The translations under genes were made by a program, and so were the position numbers. Below the pieces are notes generated by a model. That model did no database searches. It worked only from the letters and a program-made list of their open reading frames with translations, and was not told where the DNA came from. A stretch of 64,000 nt of DNA from positions 20,646,001-20,710,000 of the forward strand of contig CM075101.1 of NCBI GenBank assembly GCA_037576195.1, read 5' to 3'. This stretch comes from Phytoseiulus persimilis (taxonomy: Eukaryota; Arthropoda; Arachnida; Mesostigmata; Phytoseiidae). The first letter of the stretch is position 1. Each line of letters opens with the position of its first letter. Positions 48,555 through 60,500 of the stretch are shown in pieces.

Positions 48555-50256
48555 ATCTGCTAGTGACATAGTCTACGCAATTAATAATCCCTCCGTACAC
48601 TTGCGTTTGGAAGAGAGTTCGGCATGGCCCCGTCGAACGAGTTTGCCGTCGAAGAGCGTAGTACGGCTCACTAAATCAATTGTGAGGTTCGGTCTTATAT
48701 GTTGTTTGAGAGTTTTCTCACCAGGAGACGGAGGTCTGTTCCAGATACTGAGTTTGCCCAGTGTAGTGCGCGTAACGGCTACGTGCATCAGTATATCGCG
48801 GCATGACGATACGAAGTTGACGTCCTGCGCGAAGATTCTCGGGATCGATGTGGAGGAACGCCATGAACAGGTGTCCCTCGGCTCCGGATTATGCAACAGC
48901 TGTAGGCCCTGATTGACTTGCTTTCCTGATTCTGAGGGAGAGGGTCGCGGATTCGCCGCCCATGGGCTGAATCGATCTGCTTCCTCGTTTTGTGCGGGTA
49001 TCATATCGGAGACAAATAGTTTCATGACGACGTCTATCCAGACGACGAGCCGAAAGCGTCTGGACCGGCTCTTCCCATTTCCGGTCGGAGGGCTCTCTTT
49101 GAGTTCCCCTCAGCCTATGAAACTCGTCCTCAGACTCAGTATTGATCTCTCTGGTCGTCTGTCGGTCAACGCACCCCGTATTCCCACTCATATGCACGTT
49201 ACTCGCTGCGCCTCTCTCGTACAGGTCGTGATTGACTGTCGGTCTATGCGTCAGCGGACGCTCGTTTCGAGAGGGTTTTACGATACAAGATGAAGTCGGT
49301 CGGCCCTGCCGCGACCCATGCGCCAGACGGCCAACAAGGGTTCTGAATTTGCTCTGACTCGGAAAACAGAGCTCAGAACGAGCTCACGCGAGTCCCTCCG
49401 TGCTGAGAAGCAGCAGGAGGAACGAATATTCGAATGATTTCGTCATTCGCGATCGCGGGCTCGCGTTACGAAGGACGGGAGCGGAGTTCAAGTATTGGAG
49501 ATTGTGGGAGATATGAGGATCGCCGGACGGAGCAGAGCACTCGATCACATGAGGCGCTCCTATAGATCGCGTCAGGAAGTGGAGAACAGGCTCAGCAATC
49601 GCTTAGCTATGATCTCACAAAACTCGGGCAATCAGATGTACAAGATCAGTTCTGTCGATATTTAGCCCCAACGTGAATGAGCTCTTTGGCTCTTTTCGAT
49701 TGCATCCATAGCTCCTGAAGTCCGTTGTCTTCTCATTCTGTTCGTTCCAGCGACCCTTGAATGATAGCGCGCTTCAGATGCGACTGCCTGAGGGGAGAGT
49801 CGCGTGTGGCAGACGACTCTCGGAGGTAGAGGTGGAGCAAACCTCCTAAAATCGCGCTTTTCAACCCAAAATCGTCATGTCTAGTTAATCTCAGTTTGGA
49901 AGAGGTGAGCTGTGCGCTATGTCACTCGGGGCATTCCGTCGCTCCTGCTGTTGTTCTCTTGTGGCACTTGAAGGTTGTGGCTTGCGATCATGTCCGACGT
50001 TCTGCTACTGACTGTCGGTTCGCGCAAGGGTGGTCCATGAGGCAGGGAATCCCGCGTTTCTCATGATCCAGCCGTGGTCCCTCAAGTTCCAAACTCCCTG
50101 TCATAATATCAGCCTCCAGGAAACAACAGGGCGAGAGGCTGCCAGAAGGGGTGAACCCTCTTCGCTTGAGGGATAACCGAAAGCAGACCCCATGTGACGG
50201 CTCAATCTGATTTCGACCATTTCTCCATCAGATGGCGTGCGCTTAGTACGAATCGG
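48555..50256. other. Intergenic stretch between aldolase and COQ2
   Basis: About 1.7 kb. A 150-codon minus-strand frame at 48573-49025 lacks any recognised motif. Otherwise nothing seen; the COQ2 promoter should lie at the right end. Confidence 0.4.
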
Positions 50257-51958
50257 ATGAGTGTGCTTCGACTCGGCGGTCTCTGCTGCTGTAGGGCCTC
50301 ACAACTGCAAGGTCGGCTGCTGAGTAGATGGAGCTGCAGCGTTGCTCGAAGCAAAGACGATGGCGCAACACCGCTACAAGCGAAGGTACACACGGAGCAG
50401 CATTTATTCGAAGCTTATACCAAATTTTCATACTGATGATGAGTTATGCTCTCATTTCTCAGCATATTCTTAGTTTTTGAAGTCCCTCGAAGGAATCGAG
50501 GCGTCGAGAGAGATTAACGGATATTTGCATGCTTTCGAGAATATTTTTGAGATCCTCTAGATATAATTCTGTTTTACAAAAATCCGCAATCGTATGAGGA
50601 CCAGTCGTAGACCGCGAATCTCATCTAATTCTCAAGGAGAATGGCCTCTAGAATAGCCCACTTTGTATTTTCCAGGCGAGAGACATCAACGCCCCGATAC
50701 TGGAGAAGTTCGTCCTTGCCATGCCGAAGAATTGTCAACCGTATTTACGTTTGATGAGAGTTGAGCGGCCCATAGGAACTTGGTTGACTCTGCTTCCAGG
50801 CCTATGGAGTTTGGCTTTGGCGACTCCCGCGGGACAACTTCCCGATTTGAAGTTGGTTGCGCTGTTCGGTGCCGGCGCTCTCCTCATGAGGGGCTTCGGT
50901 TGTACTGTGAACGACATGTGGGATAAGGACATCGACAGGAAAGTCGAGAGGACCAAGGATCGACCTTTGGCAGCTGGAGAACTTTCGCGTTGGGATGCCC
51001 TATGGTTTTCGGCGGGACAAGCTGGCTTGGCCTGCCTCATACTACTACAACTCAACTGGGAAAGGTCTACCGCCAATCGAATCATTCCGCTGTTTCGCCA
51101 GGTATCGTGGAGTGCCTCTTTAACGTCAATCTCCTGTTGCAGTGTGCAGCTCGGCACAGCTTCAGTCGGACTTGTTGTGCTGTATCCTTTCATGAAGAGG
51201 ATCACCTACTGGCCGCAAGCTTATCTGGCCGTCGTTTTCAATTGGGGCGCGCTCCTGGGATTCTCCGCAGTTCAAGTGAGTCGAATCGCTCCATTTTCTC
51301 CACAATACTCCGCGGTAGTCGTGTGCAAGACGCGAGAGTCGAAAACTACTGATCCTTTTCAGGGGTCCTCTATGAGCTGGGCAGCGGCCCTCCCCGTATA
51401 CGCCGCGGCTCTCTCGTGGACAATGGTATACGATACAATATACGCACATCAGGTGAGTTTTCAGGATCGTCGACAATTCCATTGATAAACGTTCCTGCTA
51501 CCCGTTCACTGGAAGTTTGATTTTCGCGAATTCGAGATTCACCTTCTGCACTTCGCAGGATAAGAAGGACGATCTCATGATCGGCACGAAGTCCACGGCC
51601 CTCAGATTCGGATCCAGAACCCCGCTGTGGTTGGGTGCGTTCACGACTTCGATGGCCACGAATCTTCTGCTCGCGGGCGCAACCAGTGGACAGACTTGGC
51701 CTTATTATTCGGCAGTAGCCATCGCGACAGCTCATCTCCTCAAACAAGTAGGCGCTCGAGGTTACAAATCTAGAGAGGAAACTTAAGGAGGCGATAGTTC
51801 GCGCAAACGGTCTAGTGATCAATTATATTCGTTCCCAGGTGTGTACATTGGACATTACAAATCCTAAAGACTGTGCGACAAAGTTCGTATCCAACAAGAA
51901 TGTCGGTCTGCTCATCTGGGCCGGTAGTGTTGCCGGAACGTTCCTGAAACCGGTTTGA
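50257..51958 (+). CDS. COQ2: 4-hydroxybenzoate polyprenyltransferase, mitochondrial (COQ2)
   Basis: Six exons (50257-50385, 50676-51064, 51143-51275, 51363-51452, 51559-51747, 51839-51958) give 349 residues with no frame break. Exon 1 encodes an arginine- and cysteine-rich, acid-poor leader (MSVLRLGG, LLSRWSCSVARSK) typical of mitochondrial import; the ATG at 50257 is preferred over the internal Met at 50721, which would lose it. The enzyme core follows: QPYLRLMRVERPIGTWL, the first Asp-rich motif NDMWDKDIDRKVERTKDRP, TYWPQAYLAVVFNWGALLG, and the second motif YDTIYAHQDKKDD split across exons 4 and 5. Several membrane helices lie between. COQ2 attaches the polyprenyl tail to 4-hydroxybenzoate in the inner mitochondrial membrane, the committed step of ubiquinone synthesis. 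Confidence 0.96.
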
Positions 51959-52290
51959 AAGCATCCATGGAGAACGGATCTCTTTCGAGAACGTCGGAGC
52001 CATCATATGCGGAAACGAAACACAGCTCAATCGCGCTCGTGCGGGATCAACACTCTGTTACGTTTTGTTGAATTCTCTATTGTGATAAGGACGGGCGGTG
52101 GCCCATACTTAATTTCCGAAGTTTAGATCAATCCTAGAGCGACCGCCTCATGTGAGAATCTTCATTTTGCGGTCATCTACAAATATCGAGATTTCATCGG
52201 GGAGCGAAGGAAGTAGACAAATTTTTATAAGATCCCGCGTCCGATTCAACGGTCCCGGAATATGCTATACCAGCGATCAAGGCTCCTGAG

Positions 52291-52296
52291 AATAAA
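52291..52296 (+). promoter_or_regulatory. Polyadenylation signal of COQ2
   Basis: AATAAA about 330 bases after the COQ2 stop codon. Confidence 0.5.
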
Positions 52297-54815
52297 GACC
52301 TATCGATTTAATTTATTGCCCGAAAGTTCCGCACGCTGGGAGAGAGTTTCCATCAAGCGAGAGTCTCCACACGGTTTGTACAGTCGCCGTCATTTGAAAC
52401 CCTAAATCCGCGTCCATAATAATCCGAGTGCACTGTACCAAAGGGAATCTGCACGATTTCATGCAGCGGTCCCGTTTAGCAATGTCGTGTACTCGGTTTC
52501 TTTAGCCTCATCCTCCCGGGGCGCAGGGAGGAGCACCGGGACCTCCATCTAATCCCAATCCCGCGATCTTTCTTCGAGGCGGTGGTCGTTTTCCTCTGTC
52601 GGTGCCTGGTCCTCTATTTGATTGGGTTTGTGGTCGCGCAGACTGCCCGAACAAGGATCTGCGAAAACCGTCGCGAGTTATTGTACGATGTTGTGCCTTG
52701 AAGACTATCCCAAGGCCATCCACAGAATCCATGATCCAGTGAGACTCTCCACCTAACCTTCCCTACCTGAAGAACATTTGGACTCCGTCAACGAAACCGA
52801 AAATGAAATCCGCAAGGTTGGCGAGGAAAGGTCTGTGCTGCACGACCTCGCCGCCTGAAATGGGATCATGTTTCACTTCGTCTTGGATTGAGAGTTCTTG
52901 CACGCGGCAGAGAACTACGCACGCGAGTCCTTAGTTTCCAGGCTGTCATGCGAATTGCGTCCGCGGAAGAGGTAAAGAAAACGCACGCCCCGTATTCTTC
53001 TTTCGCTGCTTGCGTCTGTTCGTCACATGGTCACCATGAGCCAGACAGAGGTCATATGAATTTTTCGGCAAGGCGGACAGAAGTATTTCAGCGTGTATGC
53101 GGGGGCTGTCAACAGCACCAAAATACACGTCGACGAATGTTTGGTGCATTTCATATGTACGTGGATGACTCGATTACTCATACATCACTGCAGCTACAGC
53201 GAGCGTTCCGAACTTACGCGAATTTATGTACACCATCCTCGAACTCCAGCTTTATGAATGTCTCTACCGAATCATGAGTTCACCGCGATGAATTTCCTCC
53301 TTCCAGGAAATTGCGCTCGAAGGTTTCAGTCTGATGTCGCACAACAACTATTGTTCCGTAGCGAATGAATGGACGCATTCGTCCTCCGAATGGCTTCAAG
53401 TCCACGTAACAATCTACTCTAACTTGTAACGACTCTTTCGATGCTCGGAACGAGCCCAGACAGTATCTGGAGATCACCTCCAGTCTCCGCTCGAAGTAAT
53501 TGCCGTCTGGCTAGAGTTCTTGGACAGAAATATCGGATCTTATGCGGGGCAGCTGATCCAACATATTCTGCTATTGCTTACAAACAATCACGCTGGCGGA
53601 TTGCTTGGCTTATCCGCCGCAGTATGATTTCGCCGCTGAGAGGGAGCGAATAAGTGGCAAGTGATGGCCGTCCACCCCTCAACAACGTCGAGAAGGAGTT
53701 AACCAAACAGAGAAAACCAAGGCGTATGAGATCCAAATGACAGGGACACCCGCTCCGTGAGTCTAGGCTCCTGGTGAGTGAGATGGAATTACGCTGTCAC
53801 ATGGTTGACGTGTGAGCAAGACAGAACATGTGGGAAGAACTCGACTGTTTCCGACACTCAGTGAAAGTCCAGCTTTCGTTCTCCAGCCTGGGAAGAATCG
53901 GGTTTTAAGGAGCAGTAAGTCAGATAGACGGAAGAGTCCGTCGGTGTTCTACGTTGTTCAGCGAGCTATGAATAACGACAGGAAGAAAAGTTCGGATGGG
54001 ACAAGTTTCTCCCGGTGAACATATTGTTGTAATGCTGTGAAACGTGCCTGGATTCGGTGCGACGATCATTTGCCTTGAGATGTAAGCACAGCTCCCTCGG
54101 CTATGATCACATCCGAATTCACTGAGCTGTCCCTGTCAGTGCCTCAGTAGTCCTCAATCTCTCCGCTCGAGGTTTCAACCCCATTCAGACCGGTCGAGTT
54201 CTCGACCAACAAGTACAGCGATTCTTCTGTTGTTAGGAACATTGGATCCCCTTGGATTGTATCTTAGGGGTCATCGTTGGAAATTTTAGGCATGATGAGG
54301 CAAAAGATTCATGCTTGTTCCCAATGAGAGCTCCCCTGAGTCATGCTCTCTCTTAGATCGCGTAAATATCGGTTTCTGCTTCCGGATCGGGAGCTGGAAC
54401 ATCTTTTGTGGCGGCAAGTCATTCTGGAAGGATCGTCGAGCGCCGCTTCGGTAGTTTGTGCTTACGTTAGAGTCCTACCATTTCGAGCAAACTCTCCTGT
54501 GACTCAGGAATTCTCTTATTCGGCAATTCCAGGCGACAGTAGATTCGACTGAAATCGGAGAGGCGCAGCTCAAGACGGAAGTTTCCGAGGCAAGGAGAAT
54601 CGGGTTCGACATGATGACGGAAAACTGGGGTGCCTCGGCTCTTGGCAATAGCAAATTTTTTACACAGAGCCCCATAACGAGGTAAGCGTGAAAAAACTGC
54701 AGAGATCCTCCCGTTTGCTGGCAAATCGGATTATTCGACGAGTCAGATCAGAGTGATTCTAGAGTGCGAGCCATCATCTTCTCTTAGGAATTTCAGCGAT
54801 CTAGCGGATCCTGTG
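52297..54815. other. Intergenic stretch between COQ2 and TBC1D13
   Basis: About 2.5 kb. A proline- and glycine-rich frame at 52510-52740 (plus) opens after a TTTAG and could be mistaken for an exon, but has no family match. A plausible splice acceptor (TTTCAG at about 54796) just before the TBC1D13 ATG suggests a spliced leader. Nothing else seen. Confidence 0.4.
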
Positions 54816-56983
54816 ATGAATTCTCGCGGGAAAGCTCGCATACAAGTGTTTGAAGACCTTCTGAGCTGCAACGAAATAGACGTTCTGGCGCTCCGCAAGG
54901 CTTGTTTCCACGGAATTCCTGACAATCCCGGAGTGCGTCCCCTGTGCTGGAAACTACTTCTCGGTGAGTCCAGTGGTGATTCAGGAGGTTCAGTGTCGGT
55001 TCTCCCATTTCAGGGCTGATCTCTCGCACTGGATGGCTTTGCACCGGATAATCCTCCGCATTGTCAGACTTTTGGAAAGCCTTCATCCATTAGATCGGGC
55101 TATTGGTCCGACTTGTTGATATCTCTGCGTGAGGCGACAGGTCCAAGGTTCTCTTCCCGAGAACGCCGTACAGTGGTCACGTTGCCGACCCTATCAATCA
55201 TAGCGAACCGTTTGTTTGAAGGTTGAGACGACGAACGATGCACGTCATCCTCATTCCAAAAGTCTTGTTGCAGGTTATCTCAGCGGTGACAAGACTCAGT
55301 GGCCAGCGTATCTCGAACAACAACGCCAGTTGTACGGCCGTTTCGTTCAGGAAATGGTGAGTTTCCCGCTTTGTGATGCGATAAAAGCTCACTGATCACG
55401 CTGGTGGCGTAAGATCAAAGCCGCATAAGCGTCAGCAGCTTTCACGCTGCTCAAGAGCAACGTTCGAACAACACAGGTTATCGAGTCGGCCACCGGCGGT
55501 GAAACCGCGGAGGATCACCCACTCAACATGAACCCGGAATCGAGATGGCAAAGCTATTTCAAAGACAACGACGTTCTGTTGCAAATCGACAAAGATGTTC
55601 GCAGGCTCTGCCCCGACATTTCGTTCTTCCAGCAACCCACTCAGTTCCCATGCAAGAATATCGTTGATGATCCCCTCGTGAGTTGCTCGTCATTTGCTGG
55701 AACAGTACCTTGAGTTATGGCGCATCGCGCAACGACCCCATCCTGGTTCGGAGAACTCGGTCGCACTCACGAGTTGCTCGATTCATGCAGGTTGATTCCC
55801 TTCGCGAAAGAGTCGCCAGGACGGTTCTGCGCTCCGGAGCCGTTCAGCGGAGCCGCACGGGACTTACCAATGTATCACTCTTCAAAAAAATCGCGACGGA
55901 GGAATACACAGCTCTTCCGGATGGCCAGGAAGCGCACTGGGAGGTGGGATTCACACGATAAAGTAGTCTCTTCCGATTGCGTCGCCCCAGGTCCGGAACT
56001 TCATCAGGGTCATTTTTTCTTCACCAGGTTGTCGAGAGGATTCTCTTCATTTACGCGAAACTCAATCCAGGCGTCAGCTATGTCCAGGTTAGAGAACGAT
56101 TCCCGCCGAGCTCTTCCCCGATTCTCTCATATTTTCCAGACTTGCGCGAACCCGTCTGAAAATGCTCGAACTGGACTGAAAAAGTTCATGGATTTCATGG
56201 TTTCCTCATTGATTGTAGGGTATGAATGAAATTATCGGCCCCATTTATTACACCTTTGCGAACGACGCTGACCTAGACGTGAAGGAGTTCGCTGAGGCCG
56301 ACGCATTCTTCTGCTTCACGCAGTTGATGTCAGCGATGCGAGATTTCTTCCTCAACACCATGGATAACACCGTGAGTACCCTCCAAGCGCTGTCGACGTT
56401 GGAAACAGGCCCGATGGGGTTTGAGCCTCCCCGCGGAAACAGGAAAGATATTAAAGAGGCGAACTGCAGGTGAGCGGCATCGGTGCGATGATGAATCGTT
56501 TCATGAATCAGTTGCGGGATCTGGACCCGGAACTCCATCAAAAATTGACATCGCAAGACATCAAGCCACAGTTCTACGCATTCCGGTGGATAACGCTGCT
56601 GCTCAGCCAGGTAGGATCTTTGTGACGGGGCTCCCGGCTCATGAAGTTGATCGAATCGCCCAAATGTGAGCCTCGTCATGCAACTATGTTCGTGTCAGCT
56701 TCTGATTAAAAAATTCTCGTGGTCGCAGGAATTCTCTCTTCCGGAAGTCGTTCGACTCTGGGACTCGATCTTCGCGATGAACGAGCGCCTGGATTTCAAA
56801 TTCCTTCTGTCAACTTGCTGCGCTATGGTGATTTTAATCCGAGACAGATTGCTAGCGGGAGATTTCGCGCACAACATGAAACTCTTGCAAAACTTCCCGC
56901 ATGATGACTTGGAAGGCTCCACAATCGATCGGATTCTGGCCAAAGCCCTTTGTCTCAATGACAGTTCTGCCGCAGAAAGTTAG
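54816..56983 (+). CDS. TBC1D13: TBC1 domain family member 13 (Rab GTPase-activating protein)
   Basis: Eight exons (54816-54963, 55274-55356, 55477-55677, 55791-55943, 56028-56087, 56219-56371, 56470-56610, 56729-56983) join in phase to 397 residues; the human protein has 400. The TBC domain spans nearly the whole protein: GIPDNPGVRPLCWKLLL, the arginine-finger motif IDKDVRRLCPDISFF (IxxDxxR), the glutamine-finger motif SYVQGMNEI (YxQ), EADAFFCFTQLM, FYAFRWITLLLSQEF and RLWDSIFAMNERLDF. Both catalytic fingers are present, so GAP activity is expected. TBC1D13 stimulates GTP hydrolysis by Rab proteins (Rab35 and others are reported for the mammalian protein) in membrane traffic. No frame break. 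The ATG at 54816 matches the family start; the frame remains open upstream. Confidence 0.96.
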
Positions 56984-57526
56984 CAAATATTGATCTTGAG
57001 ACGCTAGAAAATAACAATCATTGACATTGCTCTGCGGAAACTTCCAAATAGATACTTCCGTAGTTCTGTATTCGGGAAAATCCGGTGATTCCGGTGGAAG
57101 AGATCTGCCTAATTTAATATCGGACTAGCCAGGCTTTTGCTATGGTTTATCGTCGTCAGAGAGAGTTGTCTATTATCCTCAAATGACAGTTGCCTCAGTG
57201 TATTTTCTTACAGTAAGTAGATTCGAACTTCCTGGCATTGAGTTCGTGAACTCAACGATCCCACTCTACATTAGCTGTAGACGACTACCTCAGAGTTCAC
57301 CAGTAAACCGTGGCTCGAACCGACTTCGCACAACAGCTGACAAACTTACGACTTAGTTTTTCACACAGCATCAACCTCGTCACGCATACACGGTGAAGAG
57401 TTCCCCTCGACCCGCTTTTATATTCGTGGTTCATGAGCAACCGACTTATATTCAGAAGAACCCTAAATACTTGACTATTGACACATGACTCAAACTATCC
57501 GTATGCGATCCTCAGAAGAGTCTGTA

Positions 57527-57532
57527 AATAAA
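57527..57532 (+). promoter_or_regulatory. Possible polyadenylation signal of TBC1D13
   Basis: AATAAA about 545 bases after the TBC1D13 stop. A nearer non-canonical signal may be used instead. Confidence 0.4.
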
Positions 57533-60500
57533 ATGTGCAAATCGAAGCTAGTGATTTGAACTTCCGTCTCTGGTTTTGGATCATCGCTATATTCTGTATC
57601 ATTGACTTCCTCGATCACATGTTTCTCTCACTTACGACCATTGTCGAGGGAAGCGCGGAAACGAAACTCTGATCAGATCCTTTTCAGCGTGGTTGACCAA
57701 GGTTCAAGGGTTCCTAAGAAGGAGTGATGCATGTGAGTCCGATCCCCGGTGTCGGTTGATCTCACGAGATGTTTGTGTGTCGGCATCTTAACGTGGCTGA
57801 CACCCGCTCCATTCGAAGTTCGACGCGTAATTGTCATACGCGTTGCAAATCCTGAAGTTCGAGCGAAACAAAGTGAGGTCGACCTGGCAGAGTCGCGATC
57901 GAAGGATCCATACCGCCGGGAAGGGCTACCTGGACTCAACATCCCACGGACTGACTCTGTTCGCGTTAGCTGCGACTCTATTTTAGCGGGAAGCTCTCAA
58001 TATCCCTAACGCACGTCATTATGGTTTCGGAAACCGTTTTTTGATGAAGGTCATCTTGCGTCTGGTTCCCCCTGTCCCCTCGTCTCCGTCGAGCAAGACT
58101 TAATACGTAGTTATACGTAGACTGAATACGTACATTATGCTGTAGTGTCAGCGTCTCTTCGTGACTTTAGTTTTCTATCAGGATCCCCTGACGTTTCAAC
58201 GCAAACGGTAGGTCGTGGCGTGGTTCTCCGATCTACAGGTTCACTGCGACCGCTCTTGCCTCGAAGTTGTCCCATGTGGGCCATCATCGGTTCGCAGAGA
58301 TGAAGACGAGAGAACTGCGTATTGAAGAGGCAGACGAACGCCGGTTCGTCAGTAATTTATTCCGTGACCGACCCGGAGGAACATCGGCTTCGATTTTCGG
58401 ACGCAGGAGATATTCCTTGCGTTGGTTCCAGAAGCTGTACCTCGGATCTAGAGTTCCCACTTTGAAACCAATCGACTCCTCTCATGAGTTCTCCTCGCGA
58501 CATTCAGCTAGGAGTGAAGAGAGTATTGCCCGAAGTTTTCCGCTTTCGAGTTGGTTGCGAAACCTTGAAGTTGTCAAGCTTCTCTATACTTCGTTCATTA
58601 CCGGGGCCAGCTCTGTGAATTTGGTGAGCTGGATCCCTCCGGCCTCATCCCCTACCTTTCGAAGAGCATGGCAGCCACATTCTACGGCAGGGCGCAAACC
58701 ACAGAGTCCAAGGCAGAGTCCAGTGCCTCTCACGAAACATGCGCACGTGCGAACTTGAAGGAGCAAATCAGAGGCGCACCACACCTTAAAGGGAGGATGG
58801 CGGTTCGAGGACGGCCCAAAGATGCTTTCGAAAGATCCTAATGACTGGTGTTGAAAACAAACCACCGTTCTGACTGACCGAAGCCTTTGCAGTGAGCGAC
58901 CTCTTGAGAATTTACAATATTACGAACCCGAGGAAGGTTCGAAAGCCAACGAAACTCCATTTCCGACTTGACTAATTGATTTCCAGGTTCATTACCACAA
59001 ATTATTTGATTGAAACAGCGACTATGCCGATCGACTCCATAGCTGTAAGCGGAGATGGGCTTTCGGGGATCATGAGTGGTGCTGAGAAGTTCAGGCATCA
59101 TTCATTAATCATCATCCAACGGTCCATAGAGGTATGGGTAGATGCGGAGATAGATTCATGAATTGCGCATCACTGCCATGGGAACTGGTAAACTCAGCCA
59201 TCAGAGACTCATTTACCAATCTCCCTATATGGATAGATGGGGGGGGGGGGGGGCACAAAATGATGAATGCCTGAACTTCTCCAGCTCCGATCATGGAGCA
59301 GCTCTAATCATGGAGTTGGCTAAAGAATCACCTTGCCTCGATGTCGGCATGAGCTCCGGCGAGGTTCTCGGGTCGGGTGCTGCGGCTGCCGGTTCGCTGC
59401 AGCCGCGGCGGGGCCGCGATCGCTTAGGATTTGCTTCACGAGGATCGAGCCCATTCTCCCAATAGTTCACCGCCTCGGTCTCTGTCCTGTCTTCCATCGT
59501 CGGCGTTCCCGGGTGTCTTCTGGACGGCGAACGCTGTACGCATAGGAACCGATGGATTCCCGGTTCGCATCCGAAGATCGCTCTCAGACATTGTTCCTGG
59601 TCGCTCCCATCTATCTTTATAACAGCATGGTTGAGCAACATCGCTTGGCCTTCACACAAGAATTTCAACGAGGGAGCTATCCAAACCTTACAGTTCCGAG
59701 AGCGGACTTTCGAAACCAGTTTGGAAAGCACCAAAAAATCCCTAGACATCAATTAGGCGGAATGAAGGTGGAATCAGGCCCCGATCCTTGGACGCGAGAA
59801 TCTCCGCCTGGATCGAAAACAATTCGGCGACACAGCTCCAAAATTGCTGCTCGGACAATTTTGATCGGGTGTTTCCAAACTGGGATTTGCGAGCGGTTTC
59901 CCCATACACTCGAGATCCGGATTGCTTCGGCGCACGAACAGTCTCCGACGTGAGTCAATGGAGGGGGGTAAACGAAAGGCGCATCGTGCCATCCTGTGGT
60001 GTGGGATGCAAACACATGACGTAGCGGGAAGAGTTGGGCAATTGCTGACTAAGATCGAAACTTTTGATCGAATCGATCCGAAGCTAGGATTGCATAGCTA
60101 GCTCAAGGGTCACACGCAGGACTCCCTGGTTTCGCGGGTCGGCGTGTTCCGTTTAAATCGTGAAATTTCTAATCGGTGCTGCCCCAAAGCTCAGCTCGAA
60201 TTTATTTCTCCGGGAAGGATTGTGCAACTTTGTCTCTTTAAATATTAGCTTTGGAAAGCGGCTGCGAGTTCGCGACCTACCGTGGTCCTCTCGTTTCCGG
60301 TTGCGCTGATGTTGATCGGAGGGCAAATTAAAGCAAACTACTTGGCTGTCTATCTTTAGTCTTCTATGTGTACGTTGCTCTGCTCGCTCACTTGCTGGTC
60401 GGTGGGGTCCAGTCAATTTCCTTCGTTGAGCGACCAGCCACCCCCGCCAGCTTCCCGCTCAATCGGCGCTCGTCTGCCCCAAGTCCCTATTCAGTTCCCT

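Noticed and set aside
52508-52732. Proline/glycine-rich plus-strand segment after an acceptor-like TTTAG
   Set aside because: No matching donor exon and no known domain; low-complexity sequence alone is not support.
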